From contig OZ255630.1 of the NCBI GenBank assembly GCA_965276825.1, forward strand, positions 1,612,001-1,676,000: a stretch of 64,000 bases of DNA, given 5' to 3'. Under the pieces are notes generated by a model. It was not told where the DNA came from. It made no database searches and saw nothing but the letters and a program-made list of their open reading frames with translations. Positions 9,102 to 17,952 of this stretch are shown piece after piece. This stretch comes from G965276765 sp965276825 (GTDB taxonomy: Bacteria; Actinomycetota; Acidimicrobiia; Acidimicrobiales; Palsa-688). Both the position numbers and the translations under genes were made by a program. Within the stretch, counting starts at the first letter, position 1; each line of letters begins with the position of its first letter.

Positions 9102-9309
9102 CGATCAACCACCCACCACCCCCACGACGCCCGTTTCGCCGGCGCCGCGCCGGTGGGGCCTCTCGGGCTCGCGCCCGGGTGGCCGGCGGGGCGCGCGCCA
9201 ACCCCCAGGGACGGCGCTTCCTGGCCCACCCTCTGCCGCGGCCTCGGCCACCCGGCGGGGCCGTTCCCCTCGTCTCCCTCTGCGCCACCGGTCGGAGCCG
9301 GCCGCGGCG

Positions 9310-10185
9310 TCAATCCAGGAGGGCGGGGAGCTCCTCGGCCAACGCGTCCACGGTCCAGCGCTCGGCCCTGGTCACGCCCGGCTGGCGGGTCCAGCCGGTC
9401 ATCAGTTGGATCGTCCCGCCGAAGATGGCGAACATCCTGCCGGTGGCCTCGCAGTCGGCCGACCCGAGCCACGCCACGAGGGGCGCCACGTTGGCCGGGT
9501 CCCACTCGTCGAAGCGGGCGTCCTCGGGCACGCGGACGATCTCGTCGAGGCCGGGGGTGCCCTCGGTCAGGCGCGTCCTGGCCGCCGGGACGATCCCGTT
9601 GACCCGCACGCCGTAGCGGCCCAGCTCCTGCGCGGCGATGGTCGTGAGCGCGGCGATGCCGGCCTTGGCCGCGCCGTAGTTGGCCTGGCCGGGATTGCCG
9701 TGCAGCCCCGACGTCGACGAGGTGTTGACCACCGACGCGGTGACCGGCGTGCCGGCCTTCGAGCGCGCCCGCCAGTGGCCGGCTGCATGACGCAGTGGCG
9801 CGAAGTGACCCTTCAGGTGCACCCGGATGACGACGTCCCACTCCTCCTCGGTCATGTGGACGAGGGCCCGGTCGCGCAGGATGCCCGCGTTGTTGACCAG
9901 CACGTGCAGCTCGCCGAAGCGCTCGACCGTCGAGGCGATGAGCGCCTCGGCGGCGTCCCAGTCGGTCACGTCGTCGGTGTTGGCGACCGCGGTCCCGCCG
10001 GCCGCCCGGATCTCCTCCACCACCCGATCAGCGGCGCCCTCGTCGGCGATCGTCCCGTCGATCGCCGCTCCGGTGTCGTTGACGACCACGCTGGCTCCCT
10101 CCGCGGCGTAGTAGAGGGCGTGCTCACGCCCGAGGCCGCGGCCTGCGCCGGTGATGATGGCGATCCGCCCGTCCAGAGAACCCAT
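9310..10185 (-). CDS. Short-chain dehydrogenase/reductase, 3-hydroxyacyl-CoA type
   Basis: NAD(P)-dependent SDR of 291 residues. It has the TGAGRGLG cofactor loop, VNNAGI, a catalytic serine in VVNTSSTSG and the active-site YGAAK. A VNDTGAAIDG stretch after the first strand and a long C-terminal extension resemble the dehydrogenase part of multifunctional (17beta-HSD4-type) enzymes, so a 3-hydroxyacyl-CoA or steroid substrate is possible but unproven. It stands alone, with about 90 bp to the upstream lipoate-ligase-like gene. Confidence 0.85.
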   Translation of the reverse strand: MGSLDGRIAIITGAGRGLGREHALYYAAEGASVVVNDTGAAIDGTIADEGAADRVVEEIRAAGGTAVANTDDVTDWDAAEALIASTVERFGELHVLVNNAGILRDRALVHMTEEEWDVVIRVHLKGHFAPLRHAAGHWRARSKAGTPVTASVVNTSSTSGLHGNPGQANYGAAKAGIAALTTIAAQELGRYGVRVNGIVPAARTRLTEGTPGLDEIVRVPEDARFDEWDPANVAPLVAWLGSADCEATGRMFAIFGGTIQLMTGWTRQPGVTRAERWTVDALAEELPALLD

Positions 10186-10278
10186 GCCTGCGTTGTCGCC
10201 CTCCCGCCGGTGGCCCGGCTCCGTCCGGCCCCGATCATGTCAGGCGGCCACCGCCCGCAGGCGAGGCCGCCTGGCGGC

Positions 10279-11028
10279 TCAGGGCCCGATGCCCTCCAGC
10301 TCGGCGAGAAAGGCCTCGACGAGGGGGCCAGCCGCACCCGGGCCCAGCCCGGCGGCGACCGTTCCGAGGTCGCGTGCCGCCTGCGCCCTGCGGCCCTCGT
10401 CGACCGCCAGCAGGTCGGCCAGGGCGGCGGGGTCCCACCGGAGCAGGGCCGCGGTCTGGAACAGGGCCCCGGCCCGGACCCGTCTCTGGGCCAACCCGAC
10501 GACCTTGCGGGGCGAGCCGCCCGTCGGGTCGTCACCCGCCGCCCCTCCCCTGGTGACCTCGCCAGGCCCGAGCCCGGCGAAGCAGACCCGGTCCGACCAC
10601 GCCGAGCGCCGGAGCCCGGCCCGGTGGCCGGCGGCGGTGCGGTCGCCGGTGACCGCCTCCACGGCCCTGGCCCACACGTCGCCGAGCCACCATGCGGCCC
10701 GTCCGACGTCGACCTGCCAGAGCGGGTCGCCGGCGGGCAACGCCACGTCGATCCACACGCACTCCCCGGGACCGACCAGGACGGCCGACCCCCCACTGCG
10801 TCGGCGCACCACGTCGACCCCGGCCGCCGCGGCGCGCGCCGCGTCGACGTGGTCGGCCGGCTGCGCGCTGCCGAGGACGAGCGCACGCGTCTCCGCCTCG
10901 AGGATCCGCACCGTCCGGCGGCTGGCCACCGCGACCTCCGCGGCCGCGTCGTGGTGGAGCACGCCCGCCGGCGCCCGACGGTGGACGACCTGCCAGCCGC
11001 TCGTCGGCTCGCTCCCGAGGTCGCTCAC
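10279..11028 (-). CDS. Lipoate--protein ligase A-like protein (BPL/LplA/LipB fold)
   Basis: Predicted protein of 249 residues with the biotin/lipoate ligase fold. RRSGGSAVLVGPGECVWIDV matches the lipoate-binding R-R-x-x-G-G-x-V motif, and DRVCFAGLGPGEV with KVVGLAQRR corresponds to the later lysine-containing segment of LplA. Which acyl group it transfers is unknown; actinobacterial members are mostly uncharacterised. The GTG at 11026-11028 overlaps the stop of the HNH gene (GTGA), so the two are likely co-translated. Confidence 0.75.
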   Translation of the reverse strand: MSDLGSEPTSGWQVVHRRAPAGVLHHDAAAEVAVASRRTVRILEAETRALVLGSAQPADHVDAARAAAAGVDVVRRRSGGSAVLVGPGECVWIDVALPAGDPLWQVDVGRAAWWLGDVWARAVEAVTGDRTAAGHRAGLRRSAWSDRVCFAGLGPGEVTRGGAAGDDPTGGSPRKVVGLAQRRVRAGALFQTAALLRWDPAALADLLAVDEGRRAQAARDLGTVAAGLGPGAAGPLVEAFLAELEGIGP

Positions 11029-11534
11029 GCCGACAGGCTGGTGGCGCGCTCCCCCAGGTAGGGCTCCCAGTCCGGGCGGACCGAGCCGCTGGCCACGAGG
11101 ATCCAGGTGCGCTCCCGCGGGGCGACCGGCTTGCGCCGCAGCTTCATCCCGCTGTCCTCGAGGAGCCGGTCGCGCTTGGCGGTGTTGCACAGCCGGCAGG
11201 CCGCCACCACGTTGTCCCAGGCGTGGGGGCCCCCCTTGGAGCGCGGGATGACGTGATCGATGTTCTCCGCCGACGCGCCGCAGTACTGGCAACGGTGGTT
11301 GTCCCTGGCGAAGACGGCCCGCTTGTTGAGCGCGATGCGAGCCTGGTAAGGCACCTTGACGAAGTGCGACAGCCGCACGACCGAGGGCTCGGGCATCACC
11401 AGCACCTGGGCGCGGAACACCCGGCCGGTGCTCGAGAGAAGATCGGCCTTGCAGTCGAGGACGAGGAGGAGGGCCCGTCGGCTGGACACGACGCACAGCG
11501 GCTCGTAGGTGGCGTTGAGCACGAGCGACTGCAT
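11025..11534 (-). CDS. HNH endonuclease family protein
   Basis: Protein of about 169 residues with a C-terminal HNH domain: two CxxC knuckles (CQYCG and CRLCN) around NIDHVIPRSKGGPHAWDN, which supplies the HNH histidine and asparagine. The conserved start MQSLVLNATYEPL fixes the ATG at 11532-11534; an upstream in-frame start would add 15 residues. This family is common in actinobacterial chromosomes and is probably a housekeeping or repair nuclease rather than a mobile one. It is coupled to the downstream lipoate-ligase-like gene. Confidence 0.87.
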   Translation of the reverse strand: MQSLVLNATYEPLCVVSSRRALLLVLDCKADLLSSTGRVFRAQVLVMPEPSVVRLSHFVKVPYQARIALNKRAVFARDNHRCQYCGASAENIDHVIPRSKGGPHAWDNVVAACRLCNTAKRDRLLEDSGMKLRRKPVAPRERTWILVASGSVRPDWEPYLGERATSLSA

Positions 11535-11593
11535 GGTGGACGGCTTCCTACCGGCGCCAGCGCCGTGGTGATCCACCACTCACGGCCGAGACC

Positions 11594-11854
11594 CTACCCC
11601 AGGTTCCGCATCGTGGCGCACCACTTCAGGTAGCCGATCAGCTCGGTCTCGCCGAGCCTGGCGCTGGTGTCCTGGCCCCACATCGTCTGGTGCCGGAACG
11701 TCGCGTAGCCCACCGGTGGGCGTGGCAGAGGCGGCCATCGCCGCCACCATCCCGGCTCGGCCGTGGCCGCTGCGACCCGGATGGCGGTGCCCCACAGGTC
11801 GGGGCGTCGGAGCAGGGCGACGACCGCGGGAAAGGAGACCAGCGGCGGCCTCAC
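11594..11854 (-). CDS. Small conserved hypothetical protein
   Basis: An 86-residue protein with a GTG at 11852-11854 overlapping the ROK kinase stop (GTGA). It is basic and rich in Trp and Pro (GWWRRWPPLPRPPVGYATFR). The C-terminal stretch, with MWGQDTSARLGETELIGYLKW, looks like ordinary folded coding sequence. I cannot assign a family. The coupled start and the composition, unlike the shadow frames around it, argue that it is real. Confidence 0.65.
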   Translation of the reverse strand: MRPPLVSFPAVVALLRRPDLWGTAIRVAAATAEPGWWRRWPPLPRPPVGYATFRHQTMWGQDTSARLGETELIGYLKWCATMRNLG

Positions 11855-12732
11855 CTGAGGGTCACCTCCTTGGCCGCCGCCCCCCGCAGGGCCACGCACG
11901 CGGCGCCGACGAGTGGGCCGTCGGCGCCGAGGCCCGACGGCACGATCCGGCATCCGCTCGAGAACGACAGGCGGCAGCGGGCGTCGATCTCCGCCTGGGC
12001 GGCGGCGAAGAACGGCGCGCCGAAGCCCAGCGCCACCGAACCGGCGACGGTGGCCAGGCGCAGGTCGAGCAGGTTGGCCACGGAGGCCACCGCCCGGCCG
12101 ACCATGCGACCCGTGCGGGCCACCACCTCCGGAGTGGCGTCGGCCGGTGACGCGCCCGTGGAGGCGGCGATGGACATGCCCGATGCCTCCGCCTCGAGGC
12201 AGCCCCGCCCCCCGCACGGGCAGGGGCGGCCCTCGGGCTCGACCACCACGTGGCCGATGTGACCGGCGTTGCCGCCGGCGCCGTCGAGGAGGCGGCCGTC
12301 GACGACGACGCCGCCCCCGACGCCGGTGGACACGACGAGGGACACGAAGGCGGTGAGCCCGGCGGCGGCGCCGAAGCGGCCCTCGGCGAGCGCGAGCGCC
12401 TTGGCGTCGTTGTCCACCCAGGTCGGCAGCCCGGTCGCGTCCTCCACGCGGCGACGCAGCGGGAACCCCCGCCACCCGGGGATGTTGAGCGGCGACACCT
12501 CCTGACCGCCGGGCGTCATCGGGCCGCCGCACCCCACCCCGCACGAGGTCGCGGCTCCGACGCCGAGCTCGCCGATCACCGCGGCGAGCGTCCTCCACAC
12601 CGCCTCACCGTCGCCGGTCGGCGTGGGTGCCCGCAGGCGCCGACGCGGCCGGCCGGCGGCGTCGACCAGGCCGACGTCGAGCTTGGTGCCGCCGATGTCG
12701 ACGGCGAGCACCTCGTCGGTCGGGTCGTCCAC
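11851..12732 (-). CDS. ROK-family sugar kinase (glucokinase-like)
   Basis: Cytoplasmic ROK kinase of 293 residues, probably phosphorylating glucose or a related hexose. Visible motifs are the phosphate-1 loop VDIGGTKLDVGLVD, WVDNDAKALALAE, the phosphate-2 segment STGVGGGVVVDG, the catalytic/zinc region GHIGHVVVEPEG and the zinc ligands CPCGGRGCLEAEASG. The GTG at 12730-12732 gives a start just before the DIGGTK strand. It is divergent from the MoxR operon across about 80 bp. Confidence 0.88.
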   Translation of the reverse strand: MDDPTDEVLAVDIGGTKLDVGLVDAAGRPRRRLRAPTPTGDGEAVWRTLAAVIGELGVGAATSCGVGCGGPMTPGGQEVSPLNIPGWRGFPLRRRVEDATGLPTWVDNDAKALALAEGRFGAAAGLTAFVSLVVSTGVGGGVVVDGRLLDGAGGNAGHIGHVVVEPEGRPCPCGGRGCLEAEASGMSIAASTGASPADATPEVVARTGRMVGRAVASVANLLDLRLATVAGSVALGFGAPFFAAAQAEIDARCRLSFSSGCRIVPSGLGADGPLVGAACVALRGAAAKEVTLR

Positions 12733-12812
12733 CGAGCGGAGCGTAGCGTCCGACCCGCAGGCATCTGACGTGGCCACCACTACGCTGCTGCGGGAACCTG
12801 ACGGGAGGACCG

Positions 12813-13826
12813 GTGGCAACGCAGTCGACGGCAACGCAGGAGACGGCCGCATCGTTCGCGTCCCTGTTCGAGCGCGTGGTCACCAACATCGCCCGGGCCG
12901 TCCACGGCAAGGACGCCGTGGTGCGACTGGCGCTGGTGTGCCTCTTCTCCGAGGGCCACCTGCTCATCGAGGACGTGCCCGGCGTGGGCAAGACGAGCCT
13001 GGCCAAGGCCATCGCCCACTCCCTCGGCCTCAGCTGGCAGCGCATCCAGTTCACCCCCGACCTCCTCCCCTCCGACGTGACGGGCACATCCATCTACGAC
13101 CGCTCGACCGGCACCTTCAGCTTCCGGCCCGGCGCGGTCTTCGCCAACGTGGTGCTCGGCGACGAGATCAACCGGGCCTCGCCGAAGACCCAGAGCGCGC
13201 TGCTCGAGGCCATGGAGGAGCGCCAGGTCACCGCCGACGGCGCGACCCACGCCCTCCCCGTGCCGTTTCTCGTGGTCGCCACCCAGAACCCGGCGGATCA
13301 CGAGGGCACCTACCCGCTGCCCGAGTCGCAGATCGACCGGTTCCTGCTGCGGGTCGGGCTCGGCTACCCCGGGAGGGATGCCGAGTTCGCCATGCTCGCC
13401 CGGCCGAGCGACGCCCGCGTCGAGGACCTGGCCGCGGTCGTCGGCCCCGCCGATGTCGTCGAGATGATCCGTGCCGCGGACTCGGTGCACGTCGCAGCCT
13501 CGCTGCGCAGCTACGTCGTGGACCTGGCCAGGGCCACCCGCACCCATCCGTCGCTCGCCCTCGGGATGTCGCCCCGTGCCAGCCTCGGTCTGCAGCGCTG
13601 CAGCCGGGTGCTGGCGGCATCGCTCGGGCGCGAGTACGTCATCCCCGAGGACGTCAAGTACCTGGCCTCACCCGTCCTCGGCCACCGCCTGGTCCTGACC
13701 TCCGATGCCCACCTCGACGGGCATACGGTGGACGCGGTGATCGACGACGTGCTCGCCACCGTGCCCGTGCCGTCGGGGCGCGACCACGGCTCGGCGAGGG
13801 AGCCCCAGCCCAACCTGAGGCTGTGA
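12813..13826 (+). CDS. MoxR-family AAA+ ATPase
   Basis: MoxR-type AAA+ chaperone of 337 residues with Walker A DVPGVGKTS (about residues 54-62), Walker B VVLGDEIN, sensor 1 VATQNP and the C-terminal winged or lid segment with SPRASLGL. MoxR proteins act with neighbouring DUF58 and membrane proteins, often in maturation of envelope or metal-dependent complexes. A GGGAGGA Shine-Dalgarno precedes the GTG at 12813. Its stop overlaps the DUF58 start, so the three-gene operon is coupled. Confidence 0.92.
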   Translation: MATQSTATQETAASFASLFERVVTNIARAVHGKDAVVRLALVCLFSEGHLLIEDVPGVGKTSLAKAIAHSLGLSWQRIQFTPDLLPSDVTGTSIYDRSTGTFSFRPGAVFANVVLGDEINRASPKTQSALLEAMEERQVTADGATHALPVPFLVVATQNPADHEGTYPLPESQIDRFLLRVGLGYPGRDAEFAMLARPSDARVEDLAAVVGPADVVEMIRAADSVHVAASLRSYVVDLARATRTHPSLALGMSPRASLGLQRCSRVLAASLGREYVIPEDVKYLASPVLGHRLVLTSDAHLDGHTVDAVIDDVLATVPVPSGRDHGSAREPQPNLRL

Positions 13827-14977
13827 TCTCCCGGCGGCAGGAGCCGGGCCGCCGGCCGCCGCGGCGCGCGCTCACGCCGCGCGGGACTGGCCTGGTGGTG
13901 AGCGCAGTGCTGCTGGCCGCAGCCGGGTGGCTGTTCGGCATCGAGGAGTTCTTCGCGCTCGCCGCCGCCGCCGTCCTCGTGGTCGCGGTGGCCGCGGCCT
14001 GGACGGCCACCGCCTCGCTGCAGCTCTCCACCCGGCGGCAGCTGCTGGCCCCGAGGAGCGAGGCCGGCCACGGCATCGTTGTGCTCCTCACGGTCCGCAA
14101 CACCGGCCGGCGTCGCACCCCGGTCATCGAGGTGGTCGACCCCAACCCCGGGTCGGCCGACACGCACCTGGCCATCGGTGGCCTCGCCCCGGGCGAGGTC
14201 GCCCGGGGCACCTACGTCGTGGCCACGCCCAAGCGGGGGCTGTTCACCATCGGCCCGCTCTCGGCCTCGGTGCGCGACCCGCTCCGCCTGGCGCGCCGGA
14301 CAGTGGTCGTCGGCGCCCCGGCCTCGCTGATCGTCCACCCCAGACCGGAGGCGACCCGCCTCCCCCTCGTCGCCGCCGGCTCCGGGCGCGCCGAGCGGGC
14401 CACCACGCCGGCCGCGGGCCGGGACAACGACGAGTTCTCGCGGCTCCGGGCCTACGAGCCGGGTGACGACCTCCGCCGAGTCCACTGGCCGTCGACCGCC
14501 AGGACAGGGACGCTCGTCGTCCGCGAGGACGAGCTCGACCACGCCGGCCACATCACCGTCGTGGTCGACCTCCGCCGGTCGAGGTGGACCACCGCCGCCC
14601 TCGAACGGGCCCTGGCGGTGGCCGCGGGGCTGACCGACGCGGCCCACGACGCCGACATCCCGGTCCGGCTGCTCGTGACCTCCGGCATCGACACCGGTGT
14701 CGGCACGGGCGACCGGCACCGGCTGCGCATCTTCGACGAGCTGGCCGGCATCGGTGCCGGCACCGGCGATCGTCGCCGGCGCGGCGCGAGCGAGCGCCGC
14801 CGCCCCGACCACCCGGCGGCGGCGGGCCTCCTCGACGGGGGCACGGCCATCGTCGTGAGCGCCGACTCGGCCGCCGCCGACGACCTGCGACGGGGGCTCA
14901 GGGGCCGCCAGCGGGCGCAGGTCCACGCCGTGGTCGTCGACCCCTCCGGGGCCGAGCGTGAGGGCGGCCGGCGGTGA
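13823..14977 (+). CDS. DUF58 domain-containing membrane-associated protein
   Basis: Protein of 384 residues. Two adjacent N-terminal hydrophobic segments (LVVSAVLLAAAGWLFG and FFALAAAAVLVVAVAAAW) anchor it, followed by an extended beta-rich region and the DUF58 signature with EFSRLRAYEPGDDLRRVHWP around residues 210-230. A vWA-like fold ends the protein. It is the usual partner of MoxR and the transglutaminase-like protein. The GTG at 13823-13825 overlaps the MoxR stop (GTGA). Confidence 0.88.
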   Translation: MISRRQEPGRRPPRRALTPRGTGLVVSAVLLAAAGWLFGIEEFFALAAAAVLVVAVAAAWTATASLQLSTRRQLLAPRSEAGHGIVVLLTVRNTGRRRTPVIEVVDPNPGSADTHLAIGGLAPGEVARGTYVVATPKRGLFTIGPLSASVRDPLRLARRTVVVGAPASLIVHPRPEATRLPLVAAGSGRAERATTPAAGRDNDEFSRLRAYEPGDDLRRVHWPSTARTGTLVVREDELDHAGHITVVVDLRRSRWTTAALERALAVAAGLTDAAHDADIPVRLLVTSGIDTGVGTGDRHRLRIFDELAGIGAGTGDRRRRGASERRRPDHPAAAGLLDGGTAIVVSADSAAADDLRRGLRGRQRAQVHAVVVDPSGAEREGGRR

Positions 14978-17421
14978 CCGCCGTCGTCGAGCGGGCCCGC
15001 GAGATCCGCCGGCTCCCATCGCCGGCCGCCCCTGTCGCTCCCGCAACCGCCGGGGCGCCCCCGACCGGGTGGGTCGTGGACGTCGCCGTGGCCGTCTCCA
15101 CCGTGCTGACGCTCCAGAGCCTCCACCGGATCCTGAGCGGGAGCACCTGGATCGGCCCCGCCCTGCTCGTCGTCGTCGGTGCGCACCTCGTCTGCGCCCT
15201 CACCGCCAGGTTCGTGCGCCCCGCCGCCCTGGGCATGCTGGTCGATGCGGTCGCGGCCACCCTGCTGACCATCTGGGCCGTGGTGCCCTCGTCGACCGCC
15301 TGGGGCCTCCCGCTCGGCCGGACCTGGCGGGCGGTCGACCACCTGCTCACCGGGCTCCCGGCCAGGATCCAGGCCACGACGGTGCCGGCTCCCGCCATCC
15401 ACGCCTTCGTGCTGCTCGCCGTGGCCGGCGCGGCCGTGGTGTCGGTGCTCGCGTCGTGGCTGGTCGTGCGGCTCGAGCGGCCCCTCACGGGGATGGTGCC
15501 CTCGCTGGCGGGTTTCGTGGTGTGCTGCTGCGTCGGCGCGGCGCCAGGACGCACCGCGGCGACGATCGCCGAGCTCGTCGGCCTCGGGGTCGTGCTGGCC
15601 GCGACGTCCAGCCGACGGGCCGATCCGAAGGCTCCCCCGTGGCTCGACCCACCGGCCCCGGGCGCAGCGGCCAGGTGGGCGACGGGCGCGGTGGTCATCG
15701 TGGCAGCCGGCGCGGTGGCCGCCGCCGCGGTCGTCGCCCACCTGCCGGGGACCGACGGGCGTGGGCCCCTCGGGTGGCACGCGTCGTCGGCCGACTCCCA
15801 ACGCATCGTGATCAGCCCCCTCGTCAGTCTCAGGACCCAGCTGCTCGACTCGTCGAATGCCCCGGTCTTCCGGGTCACCTCCAGCGAGGCCTCCTACTGG
15901 CGGCTCACCTCGCTCGACAGCTTCGACGGCACGCAGTGGGGGGCCAAGGACACCTACCAGCGCGCCGGCGGTCCCCTGGCCGGTGCGGTCGGCGGCCCGG
16001 GCACCCGGCGCGTCGCCGAGCACTTCGTCGTCGCCGGCCTCTCGTCGGCCTGGTTGCCCCTCGCCTTCGATCCCGAGCGGGTCACGGGGGCCGGCACGGT
16101 GTCGTGGGACGCCCGCTCCGGCAGCCTCCTCACCTCGAGGCCCACGTCCAACGGCCTGCGCTACACCGTCGAGTCCGTCCAGTACCTCTCCACCCTGTCG
16201 CCCCGCCGCTTGGCCGCGGCCGCGCCGGTCGACGCGGCGGCGGCCCGCGCCTACCTGCAGCTGCCCGCCACCATCCCCGCTGACGTCCGCGCCCTCGCCG
16301 ACCGCATCGTCGACGGCAAGCGAACCGAGTACGCGAAGGCCGTCGCCCTCCAGGACTACTTCCTCACGCCGCGGTTCACCTACAGCCTCCACCCGGCGTC
16401 CGACGGCTCCGGGCTCTCCGCCCTCCAGACGTTCCTGTTCGACACGAGGACCGGCTACTGCCAGCAGTTCGCCGGCTCCTTCGCCGTGTTGGCCCGCATC
16501 GTCGGGCTCCCCACCCGCCTGGCCGTGGGGTTCACCAACGGGACCGCGACCTCGCCGGGGACCTACGAGGTCACCGACGCCGACGCTCACACCTGGCCGG
16601 AGGTGGAGTTCCCCAACATCGGCTGGGTTCCCTTCGAGCCGACCAAGGGGGCGCCCGGCAACGGCTTCGCCATCCCCGGAGCCACGAGCTACACCGGCCC
16701 CACCGCCGCCGTCCACCGCCCGTCGTCGTCGGCCCCGCGCACCGCGCCGACCACCCCACCGGTCTCGGCACCGACGACCGGGCCCTCGACGCCCGGGCTG
16801 ACCTCACCGACGACGGTCACCGCCCCGTCGATCGGCCACCGCCTGCAGCCGGGCGGCGGCCGTGGCGCCCCCGGCGGCACCCCGACCGCTCCGTCCGGAC
16901 CGCGACCGGCCACGGGCGCCTCCATCGCCGGGGCGGTCGTCGTGTGGATCCTCGCCGGCGCCGCCGCCGTCGTGGTCGCCCTCGCCGTCGGCAACACGCT
17001 CCGCCGCCGGGAGCGCTGGTCGAAGCGCCGGCGCCGACCCGGCCCCGACCTGGGCTCGCACGCGGCGCGCACCCTCGCCGCCTGGGACGAGGTGCAAGAG
17101 ACGCTGGCCTGGCACGGTGTCGTGCGCTCGGCATCCGAGACGCAGGGCGAGTTCACCCACCGGGCGGCGCGAGACTCGACGGTCCGGCACCTGCTGACCG
17201 GCCGCGACCGGGACGCGGCGACCGATCTCGTGCGCCTCGGCGAGATCGCCACGACGGCCGCCTTCGGCGGTCCGGTCAGCGCCGAGCTGGCCGTCGAGGC
17301 CGACGTGGGGGCCCGGCGCCTGCGCAGCGCGCTCGGGGCCCGCGCCGCGCTGGGCCTGCGCGTGAGGCTGCTGCTCGATCCCCGGTTGTCCTGGGGGGCG
17401 CGGCCCGCGCATCCGGGCTGA
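14974..17421 (+). CDS. Transglutaminase-like membrane protein (TgpA/DUF3488 type)
   Basis: An 815-residue membrane protein. The N-terminal third holds five to six transmembrane helices. The extracytoplasmic middle domain is a transglutaminase core with Cys496 in TGYCQQF, His539 in ADAHTWPEVEF and the acidic residue shortly after in the family pattern. A Pro/Thr-rich linker, one further helix (VVVWILAGAAAVVVALAV) and a cytoplasmic DUF4129-like tail follow. With MoxR and DUF58 it forms a typical actinobacterial envelope operon; its substrate is unknown. The start is the GTG overlapping the DUF58 stop. Confidence 0.88.
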   Translation: MTAVVERAREIRRLPSPAAPVAPATAGAPPTGWVVDVAVAVSTVLTLQSLHRILSGSTWIGPALLVVVGAHLVCALTARFVRPAALGMLVDAVAATLLTIWAVVPSSTAWGLPLGRTWRAVDHLLTGLPARIQATTVPAPAIHAFVLLAVAGAAVVSVLASWLVVRLERPLTGMVPSLAGFVVCCCVGAAPGRTAATIAELVGLGVVLAATSSRRADPKAPPWLDPPAPGAAARWATGAVVIVAAGAVAAAAVVAHLPGTDGRGPLGWHASSADSQRIVISPLVSLRTQLLDSSNAPVFRVTSSEASYWRLTSLDSFDGTQWGAKDTYQRAGGPLAGAVGGPGTRRVAEHFVVAGLSSAWLPLAFDPERVTGAGTVSWDARSGSLLTSRPTSNGLRYTVESVQYLSTLSPRRLAAAAPVDAAAARAYLQLPATIPADVRALADRIVDGKRTEYAKAVALQDYFLTPRFTYSLHPASDGSGLSALQTFLFDTRTGYCQQFAGSFAVLARIVGLPTRLAVGFTNGTATSPGTYEVTDADAHTWPEVEFPNIGWVPFEPTKGAPGNGFAIPGATSYTGPTAAVHRPSSSAPRTAPTTPPVSAPTTGPSTPGLTSPTTVTAPSIGHRLQPGGGRGAPGGTPTAPSGPRPATGASIAGAVVVWILAGAAAVVVALAVGNTLRRRERWSKRRRRPGPDLGSHAARTLAAWDEVQETLAWHGVVRSASETQGEFTHRAARDSTVRHLLTGRDRDAATDLVRLGEIATTAAFGGPVSAELAVEADVGARRLRSALGARAALGLRVRLLLDPRLSWGARPAHPG

Positions 17422-17477
17422 GCGGCCCCACGACCGGCTGTCCCAGCCGTCACCCTGTCCCAGCCGCAAGCAGTCGA

Positions 17478-17855
17478 CTAGTCGGGCTCGCTCTCGCCCC
17501 GGTGGCCCAGCCTGGCCCTCAGGTCGCGCATCCACCGGAGCGGGTCGTTGCGCCCACTCGGGGCGGCGAGCGCCTGCAACCCGTGGCGGCCGTAGCGCCG
17601 CAGGTTGCGGGCGAGGGCCACGGCGGAGCCGGTCATCACGAGGAAGCCGACGAGCCCGATGACCCAGCTGGTGGCGAACGACGCCACCAGCACCAGCAGT
17701 CCGACCACGAAGCCGAGGGACGCCAGCCGGCAGTTCCTGCTCAGGTACCTGGGCAGGGTGGTGGTGGAGATGCGCCTCGCCGAACGGGGGTCGTCCTCGT
17801 AGAAGCCCCGCTCGATCTGGTCGAGGATCCGCTGCTCGTGTTCGGAGAGGGGCAC
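17478..17855 (-). CDS. DUF3040 family membrane protein
   Basis: Small actinobacterial protein of 125 residues, starting PLSEHEQRILDQIERGFYEDD, the hallmark of DUF3040. Two transmembrane helices follow (LGFVVGLLVLVASFATSWV and VIGLVGFLVMTGSAVALA), then a basic tail. I chose the GTG at 17853-17855 because family members begin at this PLSEHEQ motif; a GTG 9 bp upstream is also possible. Function unknown. It is convergent with the transglutaminase gene. Confidence 0.88.
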   Translation of the reverse strand: MPLSEHEQRILDQIERGFYEDDPRSARRISTTTLPRYLSRNCRLASLGFVVGLLVLVASFATSWVIGLVGFLVMTGSAVALARNLRRYGRHGLQALAAPSGRNDPLRWMRDLRARLGHRGESEPD

Positions 17856-17952
17856 GTCTGACACCTTGGGATCGATCGACGACCTATGCCAACAGATGTT
17901 CGCGCCCGTCGGGCACGCTCGCAACGTCGGGGCCCGTCGGTGCCGCGACGGC

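Noticed and set aside
8443..11061. Very long plus-strand open frame opposite mraZ, the SDR and the lipoate-ligase-like gene
   Set aside because: High-GC shadow: Arg/Pro/Gly-rich translation without motifs, opposite genes with clear family signatures.
12623..13822. Open frame upstream of the DUF58 start, in the same frame
   Set aside because: It lies inside MoxR in another frame; the coupled GTG at 13823 is the natural start.
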